Shown: piece after piece, positions 34,573-47,100 of the stretch
How positions within the stretch are numbered: position 1 is the first letter of the stretch
Layout: each line of letters starts with the position of its first letter
From: Ectocarpus siliculosus
Lineage: Eukaryota; Sar; Phaeophyceae; Ectocarpales; Ectocarpaceae
Reading direction: 5' to 3'
NCBI GenBank assembly: GCA_000310025.1
Contig: FN649753.1
Location: 923,214-987,213 of the forward strand
Length of the DNA stretch: 64,000 nucleotides
Translations under genes and position numbers: made by a program
Notes under the pieces: generated by a model
Databases searched by the model: none
Told to the model about the DNA's origin: nothing
What the model saw: only the letters and a program-made list of their open reading frames with translations

Positions 34573-34919
34573 CCCACACTTTCTACAGTTTTCCCAAACG
34601 ACCCATGGGACACCCATGGGAAGCCCATGGGCGACCAATGAGAGCCCTTCAACCGAACCAGCGTACTTCTAAACAATAGATTATCTGCTTTGGAAGGGGA
34701 ATTATTGCGGCTAATAACCTTAACGCTAACCGTAACCGTATCCCTAACCCCAAGCCCACACGGTACGTGCTAGGGTGGCGCTGGTGGCTAAGTTCTACAT
34801 AAATGGGTTGATGTGAAGGTGGCTAAGTTCTAGGTTGAAGTACCCACGGTAGGCACTTCATGGGCCGCCCATGGGTGTCCCATAGGCGGTTTAGCAAAAC
34901 TGTCAGTAGTGTGGGAGAT
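34573..34919. repeat. Inverted-repeat element with CCCATGGG arms
   Basis: 34573-34635 (CTCCCACACTTTCTACAGTTTT, then AACGACCCATGGGACACCC and AAGCCCATGGGC) is matched as a reverse complement by 34857-34919 (GGGCCGCCCATGGGTGTCCC, then TTTAGCAAAACTGTCAGTAGTGTGGGAG). The arms are about 62 bases with several mismatches, around a 220-base centre that contains telomere-like words (CCCTAACCCCAAG). It fits a small non-autonomous DNA element nested inside the larger repeat 34510-35215. Confidence 0.6.
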
Positions 34920-34941
34920 TGAACACTCCCGAGGGCAAATG

Positions 34942-35008
34942 ACTTGGCTTCAGTATAGAAAGTATGGGGACAGATGCACTGGGGACACTTTCTTATACTG
35001 AAGCCAAG
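34942..35008. repeat. 22-base hairpin (cruciform-capable inverted repeat)
   Basis: ACTTGGCTTCAGTATAGAAAGT at 34942-34963 is the reverse complement, with a single extra base, of 34986-35008 (ending CTGAAGCCAAGT). The loop is 22 bases. It lies directly to the right of the inverted-repeat element at 34573-34919. Confidence 0.75.
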
Positions 35009-35204
35009 TCAGAAAAAAAATCCAGGATATACTGGGATATGTACCGTATTACCAACAAGGGGACCGGCGGCTTGGGAGATTGTGTGCAGCAAGTCAGAGG
35101 CCCAAGAGAGGCACACAGGCATCACACAGCATTATATCACAGCGTATGGACCACCTCACACAAGCATGCCGCAGTAGACCAAGGTTTCCCACGCACGTTT
35201 CACG

Positions 35205-35490
35205 CTGCGTTGTAAGCACTGTGTAACTGCCTCGAGGGTGCTTGACCAATTTAGCCCAACGTAGTGCGATTATCACGTTTGCGCGGAGTGAGGTTTTTCG
35301 GCCCCGCACAACATAATCTACTCGACCACCATCCATTCATGGCTACCGCAAAAAAACAAAGGAAAAAAAGCGGGAACCTGTTTGCCGAGCTCACGAAGTG
35401 ATCGACTTTGTTTCAAAACATCGCTGCCAAGCGACGAAAACCCAATCCTGATGGCAAACACCGGGGGGCCCTCCGGGGGGGGGGGGGGGG
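35205..35490 (+). mobile_element. Dispersed repeat of unknown class, copy 3 (short, diverged)
   Basis: Matches 26680-26960 from GTTGTAAGCACTGTGTAACT to CAAGCGACGAAAACCCAATC and the following poly-G. It is the most diverged of the three copies in the window. It lies immediately after the 34510-35215 repeat, which suggests that the two belong to one composite element or to nested insertions. It looks broken. Confidence 0.55.
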
Positions 35491-36122
35491 GTAGGTGTTC
35501 GGGATAATTCTTATTGTGCTTGCATGACCCACAGGGTGACCTTGAAACTTTAATCAAAATCAACCGCATGATGAGGGTGCGTATGACACTTGGTCATGGC
35601 TTGGTCTCACGCCAGACTGAGGTCGAGTTGAGAAAGAATTGGTTCATTGGTTGGTGTGTCCGGGCACATTGAACCTTCTTCTGCTAGCGTAACCAACCAT
35701 AGAATATGGTTTATAGTCGTGTGATTGTGCATATAGTCGGATCTGTGTATGTAGGCGAGCACAAGATGACTGTTTCAGGCATGCATGGGTACGGCGACCA
35801 GAGGGCGATTGTACGGAATCCCCCCACGTCAAATTATTGGTGTCTGGGCCAGCTTTTCGCGAGCACGCCGAAGGATCGAGGCGCAGGCCAACATCGGTGG
35901 CCACAAAGCAGTGTCGTTTCCCGCCACCCATCCCCTTTCTTTGGAAGGTGGGGGAGCGGAAGCGGTTTCTAGTGTTTTCTGGGTGTGTGGTGATGCTGTG
36001 GAATGGTCGAGTACGCTGGGGACTTGGTCAATCCAAACCCGTCGTGCAGCAGTAGTAGTCGGACGGCAGCAGCAGCAGCCGGATATCCCCGGATGGATGG
36101 ATGCAGCTGACGACGTGTGAGT

Positions 36123-36177
<55 letters not shown>

Positions 36178-37556
36178 GGCAGAGAGGCAGCCTTGAGCGG
36201 GAATCAGGGAATCAGGCGCGAAGCTTGCGTGTTCCATGCGCTGGCTCCAAGCCCCTTTTCTACCTCTCCCTGCAATATCTCCGATAATCGAGAAGCTTAC
36301 GTGAGGAGAACAATTCTTTGATTCATATTCTAGTCCCCCCATGTCAAATCATACTACAGGCGGCGGAGTAGCAAGGAAAAAGTTTTCGAAGGGGCAAAAG
36401 GTTCAAATAAATAAATCAGGCAACCGAGCTATTTGTCCGAGAGAGTATCGTCATCTTTTTAAGGTGGTGCTGTTGTCATGACGCGGGTTGGTGCGTATCG
36501 ACGACAGTTTTATCAAGATGAAAGCGGTAAGCAAAGACGGACAAACAACCATCTCCAGCCTAAGCGATGTCGAGAACACAGACGAGATGAAGATTCACAC
36601 ACGAAATCGAACGATCCCTACGTGAAAACAGTATGCGTCCTACAGAGTTCGATGCCATCGTACGCATCGGCGGTTGCACGGACGAAAGATTAGTCGATAA
36701 TGATGCCTACATAGTTCCGAAACGAAAGTCAACAACGCACACGTACGTCGCAAATGCACACTATGCTGCTGTGACGCAAAAAAAAACGACCACCTAGCGC
36801 TGTTGTACAGGGCACCATGGGGACGACCGCCCGTTATCCCAGTTCTAAGCAAAGATGGTACAACGAGGGAAGTAGAGCATCGATAAGCCGACCATACACA
36901 CAGGTTCAAATATTGTCAATGGAGCCGACGAGATCATGTGCACGCGCGCGTGCATAATAACGAGAACAAAATTGCAACCGTCGAAACACGGCGGAAGAAG
37001 CCTCCGCTGGGCAGGTGGCGCAGAGGTGTGCCCCGAACCTCGCGTTGAAGCTTGCACGGAGAACTGATTTCCGTGAAATCGCCTTGGTGGAATGCGGCAA
37101 AAAATAATATGGGAATCCCCTTCCTCACGACAAATCAATCCCCTTGAACATCGTGTATTTGGGGCGCAAAGTTGCGGCAGACACTTCAACACCCAGCGCA
37201 GCCTGGCTTTTCAGCTTGGTGTGAACGAGCTGCTAGTTTACTAGCTCGCGCGCCGCCCATCTCCGCCGGTCAATAGTCTCCCTCCTGATGACAGAGTGCG
37301 TTTGATGCAGGGAAGAGTGGTTCATGGGGGCATCGTTCTTTGTGTTCAAGTTGCTGAGATTTGGTGAGTGATACCTTTTGAGGGGGCGGGTGGTGCTTCA
37401 TGGCTATCGCCAGAGAATGGCACGGGATTTGACGCCGACACAATCGGGGAATCATCTGCCTCTATGCATGCTTTTTCAGCATATCGGTGGTGTTTGTCCG
37501 CATTTCAACCAATTCCCTCACACGGAAGAGAGATGGTCCTTCTCCGTGAAAGCATT
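35491..37556. other. Intergenic DNA; GA microsatellite at 36126-36171; no gene supported
   Basis: 35520-35695 is the partner of the repeat at 32505-32705. A perfect GA run of about 46 bases lies at 36126-36171. Open stretches of up to 115 codons exist on both strands across the microsatellite and around 36850-37190, but they overlap and have no protein-like pattern. The interval after 36900 is the 3' flank of the minus-strand coiled-coil gene. Confidence 0.4.
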
Positions 37557-40500
37557 CTAGTACGATTCCGGGGGCGACTTCTGCGTTGATGGACTGCTGT
37601 GTCTCTCAATTGTGCGAATGCCGGAAAGGCGAGACCCGAACACGCATCGTGGACAAAAGTAAACGTCTCCTCGTCCCCGGGATTGTTGCTGATGAGCCGG
37701 TGAGGCACAGATCAAGTCTCGAAGGTCCATACCGAAATGCAAAGGCATAAGGTGTGTGATCAAGCCTTCGCATGTGTTGAGTCTGTTCGCTCACCTCGTC
37801 CTCCTCATCCTCCTCATCCTCCTCCTCCTCCTCCTCCTCCTCCTCTTCGTCTTCGTCGTGAACAGGGGGCTGCGCCTTGCTAGGCGACGGTGACGACCCA
37901 ACTCCTGGTGCTGTTGGAGGTGTCCAGGGGGCAACCGGCTCTGCTTGTCCCGTCTTGAATATTATGTTTCACGCCGGCAACAACAAGCGAACGAGGTATA
38001 ATGAGCGTCGGAGAAAGTATATTGAGACTATTCAACTCTCCTCCCACCAGCCAGCGCCTTTAAGCGTTCATGTGGCGACTTGGTACACATTACGTAGAGA
38101 ACCTTGCCCAACCCCAATTCGTGTAAGTGGGCGATTCCTTCCGACAGTAAGACCGGAGGCCCCGTGGCTGAGGAGCGCCAGCAGCCGCGATCATGGTGTC
38201 CAAATCAATTTGTGTCTCTGTCGCAGAGCGGCTTGTATGTCGCTCTTTTCTCCTCACTACTCACCAGCCCTTCGCTTCCTTTCTTCATCGTGCTTATCCT
38301 GCTTGCCCGGGTACCATTGGTGAATCATTTTGTTTGCGGTACGGACAGCGAAGCGAGGGCCAGGGCCCCCATGGGGAGTAAAAATCAGCAGTAGGATCAG
38401 GATGGCCCGTTGTTGCCGCGAAAGGCGAGCTAGCGGCAAGAAATGTTGCACAACATGAAAAACACCAGAGGAGCCGAATGAACCACTAGCAGCGGAAACC
38501 CTGCGAAGAAGGAGCAACAGACATGTACGCGTGCAAATATCGTTGGCTCGTCCCCGTGCGACTTTGACTCGTGTAACGAAAGCGCAAGATATTACATTTG
38601 TGCGGTCCCCCGGCGACTTTGTCCCGCGGACAAAACGATCAACCTCAGACATTGAATCGTGCAGTGCTCGACGATGGGGTTGTACCCCCGTGGTTGTTGC
38701 GCCATGGCTGATGCATGGGGAGAAAATCAATGAATGAATGTTTGAGACCTTGCGTATGTGCAGAAAATGTACAGAGTGCATCTCTGGTCGAAGTGTGTGT
38801 CGCGTGACTCTCGAAGTCGTCGAGAATCAAGAAATACCATGTCTTGCCTTTGGTTCTCCGCGCGAGCAATTCGGAAGGCATCGTTGAATCTCGAGCCGGA
38901 AGTATCAGCGTCGGCACCAAGTTTTGCTTTGACCGCTTCGTAGTCGTCCACCGCGTGGTCCACGCCGACCCCGCGCGCTTTCATCTCCTGTGATTGCCGT
39001 CGGTGGAGTTTGACCAACAAGCGGAAACGGTTAGCAGGGCGATGAGTTTCATTGTGATCGTGACACCACGGGCCGATAGCTGTCGTGGAGGAAAAGGCTA
39101 CTGCAGCAGCGTGTGTAGATGAGAGTTTGTGTCGCGACTGTGAAAATGGACCAACACAGCCCCTGCAATCGAATTTGTTCCGAGGAGGTGTTGCACGAAG
39201 CTGCATCAGCCTAGGTTATGACAGAATACTCCGGGTTGGGTTCTGCGTTTTCTCTTTAGAAGTGACTCGGGATTGATGCTCTGCTTGGTTTCGATCGAGC
39301 TTAGGCCGGTGTTTCCTGCTACGCCCGTGAACGAGCGTTACTTCGAGTGGAAGATGCAAATGATGCGCGAATAACGAGCACGTAGATGTAACTATCCAAA
39401 AGGTTGCTATTGCACTGACCGTGCGGGTTGGACCATTCAGCTACGTGCTTACGCAAAGAGGGGCGCGTGTGCCTTCTACCAAACTGCGACCGCCCACACA
39501 TACTGCGAAAACCAACGCCGTCCGCCTAGTTGGCGCGGCCAGTACCCTTGAATTTGTCCGGACAGTCACTTCCTACCCAGGATAAAATGCGTGCATGAAT
39601 CTCGACGGACGTATGGTGCGAAAGTGTAACGAGCTGTTCCAGAAAAATATACATGCGGTAGTTGCGTTCAACGCTGTGTCTCATCTTCCTGTTCAGAAAC
39701 TTCCGAAAAATAACGACTCAAGTGTCGCAAGGTTTCATGGTTGTACACGATGACGCTGGAAACACTACTGGCCGCCTCCATAGAGGCTAGGGGAGGGTCC
39801 AAGCGATGCATGAATCATGAGGAATTCGAAATATTTGTTCGACTTCTCGAAATACAAACGTGTACAAAATATCGCAACCGATAGTGAAGAAAGACTCAGG
39901 AAGTATGCACATACAGAGAATAGCGATTTCTTATTTTTTGGTGCATGAACGGACGCGACGCACACCTACCTCCATCTCCGAGTAGATCTTGCCAGTCTTG
40001 AGATCGTCGTACTGCACGATGGCCTCCGAGTTGTTAACTCCAGTGGAGGTCGGAGCCACCCAGTTTGCGGCGGCCTGCTTGAGGTCGTTTTTTTTCTTGC
40101 GAGCGGCGGAGTCGAGGCTGCTGTCGTCGCTGCTGCTCTCACTGCGTGCACATGGCCAGGCGATGAATATAAAAATATATATATATCGGTAAGGTTGTCG
40201 ACTAACGCGTACCAGGAGACCGGAAGAAAAGGCATCGTGACCGTTCCCAACGGCGACCAATAGCTCCATCGCAATGGCTACACCAAAGTACTATGAAACA
40301 GAATCTACGCGGGCTTGGTACTTTTCTGTAGTCTACGTCTTGTCTCGTCGCCACTCGCCCGCCAACCTAACTCTGAAGGCTGCCTCTCCTCTTCTCAGCG
40401 CTATGCATTGGCGTGACGTGCACACCAGCCGAGAAACTGGTTCTGCCGTCGTCGTAGCTCATAGCGGTTGCTAATGCTGATGGCACAACTACCATTCTCG

Positions 40501-43500
40501 TCACCATGCTACCCACGGTGGTCCGTACGAGACTAGCCTGGTTTGGCTGCAGAGCCTCTTATCATAGACTGTCGGTTCTGTGAAAATATTTTGTAGCTAC
40601 GCATTTGTCACATCTTCCGAGCAGCAAAGCAACGGCCGAGTCCTACACCTCTACGATAAATCGACATGCATCCCAGGGACTTGCCCCCACTTTGTTTTCC
40701 GGCTGATCTATCCTCGAGAATGACGCAAAACCCTTGACTCCCCCCCCCCACCTTCCCAGCGCACAAATATTGCAGTCGAAAGGGCAGAACTGGGGACCCA
40801 ATCGCTACGATCGGGGAGAGACGCAACGAAGCTAGCATGGCAGTACCGCATGTACGGTATGGGAGAGGAGATATTGCCGATAATAGCTTGGGAGGCAAAG
40901 TGGGCAAACAAGAAGAGGGGTAGACAACCCACGGAGTGCGTCAAGGTTGTAAATGACGTATGGAAGGAGTTAGAGATTGACGAAGTTGATACACTGGAAA
41001 CAGAAGGTCTAGAGGTGTTCAAGGAAAATATGTCTTTTGCCAAGACAGAAGAACAGAAACGACCCATAGAAACCAAGGGTAAGGAGGGTCTAGATTTGTA
41101 CGGAATGTTGAAAGAAGGAATCAAGTAGACCTACATTGACCAATGGATGCAGGGACAAAGCTGAAGGTCAAATATTGGACCGGGGGCATTGCCCTGTCGA
41201 CGGAGATTTAGGAAGGTAGACGATGAAGACAACAAGTTCAAATGTGAACGCGGCTCAGAGTTCAAAGACCTCTTTTCGGTATAGTATGCGTCTCAGTTCG
41301 AATGGAGAGGTGTTCGTTGTTTCAGCGTACAGACCCCATAATCGGCACAACGTGCGCACCGCGTCACTATAAGAACACAAGAACGACAACGCACTAATAT
41401 GACCACGGGAAGACGAACGGTACACAAGAAGGAGGAGCGGCAGTCAACTCGTCGTGCGCCCTGCTTTCGGCAGAAAGACATTACAATGCTCCCATACTGG
41501 TATGAATCGCCCTTGCCTGTCGTTCCCAAGGAAAACGTTGTCCATCCCGTCAGACTTGTTTGCCATGGTTCGGCGCTGCTCGTCCGCGTCCTCCTTGATG
41601 TCGCGAGTCATGCGTTTCAGGGCTGCCCTACGGCAGTACCTGTGTTTGACGATTCGTTCGATGTTTGGTCCTTGCCGAGTCCACAGACGACACGGTTCAT
41701 CACAGCCATCGCATGCTCGGTACGCTGCCACACATGCAATCACTCCAATAGAAGGTTCCTCTCTGGCAGGATGATCAACATCATCCGGGTAATATTGTCG
41801 GTCATCACATGGCGGCAAGCAAGGCCGGCATCGCGGTCTTCACAATATCGACGTCGGCGCCAGTTGGTGTATATGGATCGTACAGTGATGGTACGTCCTG
41901 GTGTGTGGGGGTCTACGTTTCACGTCACTTTGCTTCTTCCCGGGTGGGAAAAACTCCCGTTCTGCTGTTGCCCTGAACTCGAACCAATTCTCAGCGGGCA
42001 CCATGCAGGGCGGTGGCCATCAAGCACCAGACCAGGGGGGCAACTCAAAGGAGCACACAACGACTCCCACAACGGCCGCACGCTAACCACACACCGAGCC
42101 ACCATGAACGAAAACAAGCAAGCGATGATCTATCACCAGGTCTAACCGTGTGGACGTTGTCATAGACGCATAGATACAGGCGTGACGTTTCGCGGGATAA
42201 TATGAAGGACGCCGCAGTGCCAGTACTCACATGGCAACCTTCTTCCTCTCCGCCTCGAACGTTGACTTGAGGTTTCTTCGCTGGATGTCCTGCTGCTTGA
42301 CCAGTAGTTCGTACTTGGCCTCGTGCGTTTCCTGGTTTGAGCACAGCATGAACGTTTCTGGCACGATGAAAAACAGTTCGGGTTTCATGGCCGACCGGAT
42401 GGTCGAAGGGTGGTCTAGATGCTCTGAAAGGAAGCAACTTAGTGATGCACCAGGGCAACCCGTGCGCCTGTTATGGGGATCTTTTCTCGAACATTGGCGA
42501 GAACAAACATCGCCTGCAGTTTATTCCGTACACGAGGAAATTTGCTCTCGTACTCTTCGGGTCGATCGGTCCAACCAAGGACTTAGGCTTTGGGACGGAT
42601 TCACATCAAAAATCGCATTTGGTGTCGGCACTTAACACAGACGTCCATACTACGCATATCAGTCGTCCACCTCCTGAGCCACCGCTGTGCAGATTCAACA
42701 TCCTTTGTGCCGACAGGTCTACTGTATTGGCACAATCACCCAGTCGTGCATACCGACAAGTGTTTCTCTACGCGAAATGGCGTGTTTGATTTTGAATGAA
42801 TCGTGAACTCGACCTACATACCACGTTTTTCGTGAGTGATGAAACTCTGAACTCAGCCACCGGAAGGCGGAAACAGGTAGTAAGCGGAACATACCTCTCG
42901 ATAAAGTCTTACCGTCACCTGGTTGCTCGTTACATCTTCACACTGACTTGCTGGAATCAACACGAGGTGTTTCGACTGTCGCAAACAACCTACAACATCA
43001 GCTGGTGCATCGATTGTGTCGGCCTAACTTACCTCCAAGCTCTTGACCGTATGCTGCTGCTTCTCCACCAACTGCTCCAGTCGAGACTTCCCACCGGACC
43101 ACGCGCTGGTTCGTAGCAGGGAGGTGCGACGCAAGAAAGAAAACAAGTAACGCTCCGCGCGTCTTCAAGCGTCTCCTGTCAGATCCAACATCTAGTCTAT
43201 TTGTACCGTCCGTAAGGTATTGCAGCGTATCAAAAGAAGGGCTCCCAAGAGGAGAGACTTATCGTGTGAGGTTTCCTGTGAAGAATGGACTAGATGGAAA
43301 CCCATAAAAACGGGCCGAATCAACAAAACCGGGCGAGCGAGGAAACAAGAGCATAGGAAAGGTGCCCTGGGGAGGCACATGGATGCGGACTGTGATAACT
43401 AGGTTCCTGTTCTTCTCGAGGACCCACAGCGAGGAACGGCTGTGACTGTTTTCCTTCGCCGAAGACCTCCATCACGGGGGCTACGCCAGCTCCGAGAGTG

Positions 43501-44145
43501 ACGGGGGTTCAGAAACATCTCATTTCGTACTGCCCTGTTGAAACTTCGTTGGTGACTATGCAGGTCCGAAGTCGTGTTGCAGATGGTACAGCAATATCGA
43601 GGTGCATGTGTCGGTATTCGTGGTAGCCAAAACCAAATTCACCTTGTAATGGTCTGCTTGGAACGTACGTTTTCCGTCGGGTGCATCGACCGTGATCACA
43701 CACCGCGCTCTGCTCCACACAGAACAAAAACAACACAAGGCTGCCTGCCGAGAACTGACGGTCGCCGCCTGCTCGGCAAAAGCATAAATATACCACCGAT
43801 GGGTTCGAGGTGCACGTAGCTAGATGCTGTATCTTGAGAGGCCTGGATGCTCAGGACTGCTCTACCCTTGCTTGCTGGTCCTCCCGAGCAAAACATCGAT
43901 TTAGTATATGCCACGGTCGAAGGGAGACTCGTAGAACGTCCTCTACGCCGAGTAGGTACTGTTCTCCGTGTTGTTGGGCGAGTACCCCGAGAAATTCTTT
44001 ATCACAGCAGTGGTTGGCGATTTTTCTCCTTCTGATGGGTCATGGCTGTGAAGATTTGGGTCTTGCCCGTTGGACTGGTACGCCCGAAACGGTAGCGGTA
44101 TGGGCAATAGAAAGCCGTGATTCTGGTGCAACAACGACCGCGACG

Positions 44146-44184
<39 letters not shown>

Positions 44185-47100
44185 TCGAAACTCGAACCTT
44201 GCCTGCTGACAATGGACTGCTCGACGCGGGTTCTCCATTGCTTGTCGCAGGCGTCGTCGAGGTCTTGCGCCTGGATTTCAAACTCCTCGGCCTCCTCCAC
44301 TCTTCCCGTGGCGCGCAGCCGCTCCGCATTCTGCAGGGTTCAGCGATTCGTTGAAAAATGTTTTGATGGTGTGGGAAAGGCCAAGGAGTTTCGACCGTGA
44401 GTGTTTCCCTGCGGGGTATCTTTGTTCCGTGGTTTCACCCGGTGGCGCGCAATCGATCGAACGCATCTCTGCTCGGGGCGACGCTGAGAGTGTTATGTCA
44501 CTGGCAAGCTCGCCCCCACCAACACGAAGAACGACGTGACCCACCCCAACTTCGTCTCACACCCTTGCCCTCGCTCTCCATCCTTTCCCATGGCCGCATC
44601 ACCATCAAATCCCGGTGGCATAAACGCGATGACTACACCCCTCCCTAGCCTCGCCTTCCTTCTCTCCCATATGTATCCCCTGCTTGAACCCGCGCACCTG
44701 CCGCAGCCGGATGACCTCTCGTGTGGGTTTCCTGGTGTTGTAGGAGGCGGTTTTGTTGTGCCGGCACAGGTACGTCTTCTCGCACTGTGATTGGACGCCA
44801 CGGTGGTGCCGATCCCGGCCGGAGCAGTGTGCACGGCGGCGCACAGGCATTTGTCACTAACAATGAAAGAGGAGGGTGAGTCCGACTGGCCCTCCTGCTG
44901 AGGAGGTGTGTCATCTATCTCGCTAAATACGCTTTGTCTCTCACGCTATGAGCCGTTGATGCGAGAGCGCTCCTAGTGCCAAGTAGTTGGAATGTGAGGG
45001 AAAAGACTACAATTTGATGTGAGAATAACATTTTTGATGTCTCCCGGGGCAAAAATGTACGGGGCCCACGAACGGGCGCCTACCTCGGTACAGTCATTCT
45101 AAATTGGACGTTGTGGTGATAGTGCTGGAAGAAAGCCTACACCGCTCTAACAGGTGCGAGATATTGGCCCAACAGCTGAGTGGAAAACTCAGGAAGTCGA
45201 CATCAAAACACCAACACTGGCGACAACGACGAAAAAAACAGATTTGCACTGCCTTGGACAGCGACCGCAACAGCGACAACGACAACCGCAAGCTCGTCGG
45301 TTTCCAAAGGCCGGTCGGGAAACAAGAAATCATTCTCAGATACTGGTTCCCGGTACCTGACAGGAGCTTACACCCCCGTACGCTCTCTGGGCCGTCTCCT
45401 CGATCAGCATGTCGTACGCGCGCTTGTGCTTAAGGCGCAGCTCTTCCTGAAGCCAGCAAGAAATGGTCACCTCTTAGAGCAACGGTATTTCAAATGAATG
45501 GGCGGGTTATGCGCTCGGTTGGAAAAGGGGGCGTCCTGCAACGTCTTGGCCATCCGTGACGACATACAGTGCCAGGAGAACAGGGGTAAGATGAAACAAA
45601 GAAAATACCGCAAAATGAGCAGAACGAAACAAGGATATTTGAACAAATCGGTGACGACGGGATTTCGTTCATCTACCGCGCTCGTCCCCAGAGCATAATT
45701 TCGAGTCCCTTATGTGACAACGCCTGTGGGCATTCGCTTTCGTCCGGTATTTTCCTCGCCGGTAGTGCTCGATTGAGTCTCACGCCGCTCGTTTCCCTTC
45801 AATGCTAGCATCCTCACTCACCTTCTCCTTTTCACATTTCGCTCGGAATTGTGCCTCTCCTTCCCCCTGCTTGTTCTCCAGGCCAATAAACCTAAGGATG
45901 CACAATCGCATACGCTCTTAAATCATCCAGCAGGCATCCCTCGCGTAGACAGCCCCGCGACGTCGTCGCTCACGTCGAGGTGGTGCACGAAGGTTCCCGC
46001 GGCGAACACTGGATCAGTGAACGTGTTTGGTTTTGAGCTCAATCATACCAGCACATATTTACCCTCACACGCATATGGCGAGGCGAACGATATCGGGAAC
46101 AATGTGAAACAAGGTGTGGCTTTTTCGCATTCAATGACAACCCTCTGTGTAGCCAGCAGCATTTGTATACGGAGCGATTCGTCCTTGCGTCCGGAAGACG
46201 TTGTCTTCTACGCAACGCTCAGCTACACTATAATTTTCATAGCGTACTTTAGGTTGATTTTCGAGGCAGTCGTACCTCCGACGGTGGGACATGTCGAGGC
46301 CGCCTAGTTTCTGGGCCAGAATGGCTTGCTCCTTTTCTTCTCTCTCCTTCTGGGTCTTCAATCTCTCGGACTCTATCCAAACCTTGCCCGTTCGCGTTGA
46401 ATTTCGAGGGAGCGAAAAGTACTGTAGGTCAACATCGGCGGCGGGTTTCATGAAAATTTTCCCCGGGCGGGTGGATCGTCCGGGACAAACGTCTCGCGGA
46501 TATGTCCAAGGAGCGTGGAAATGTGCTACGCATACTGTGTTTTGAAAATGTACATGCAATCACAGAAAGACCACCGTTTGAGATAAAAACCACAGTCGTA
46601 CTGTTGTCAGCCGTAAAGGTGAAGGGGCACATTTGGGAGGGCGAAGGCAGCCTCGAGTAGGTTCACAGTTGTACCGGATAGGCGAGACCTGAGAATCCTG
46701 TGCACCTACCACAAGTACAATGACATGCAGCAGCCTTGATACGGTAGTAATAGCGAAGAACTCTCCTACCTCCACTTCACGCGCCTTGTCCAAAAATCCC
46801 ATTCTGGCCATCGCGAGGCGCTCCATCTGTGATTGGTTGTGCCGTCATCCGACATCACGAGTACGCGTTAGCGGAACCGCACTATATAGCTCGTTTCCGG
46901 TATATATGACACCCACATGATGCATGTCCCAGGCAATGGTTTATTGGCCGTTGGGTTGACGTCCTTGCATTTTGGCCAGAAAATAAAATTACAAAGGCAA
47001 TTTTTGATGGGTAGACTGTAGTCTACAGAGCGGCAAAATATGCTGTGCTCTGGAACGTTCAAGATCAAAGCTACAAGGCTGACGAGCGCATTCACAATTC

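Noticed and set aside
34712-34750. Interstitial telomere (CCCTAA-like words; also near 12880)
   Set aside because: Only a few degenerate, non-tandem copies of the word are present, too few for a telomeric tract.
41399-42145. 248-codon plus-strand open stretch
   Set aside because: It overlaps a more protein-like minus-strand stretch (41444-41818), crosses into DNA near the donor of a supported minus-strand exon (42331-42231), and has no recognisable domain.
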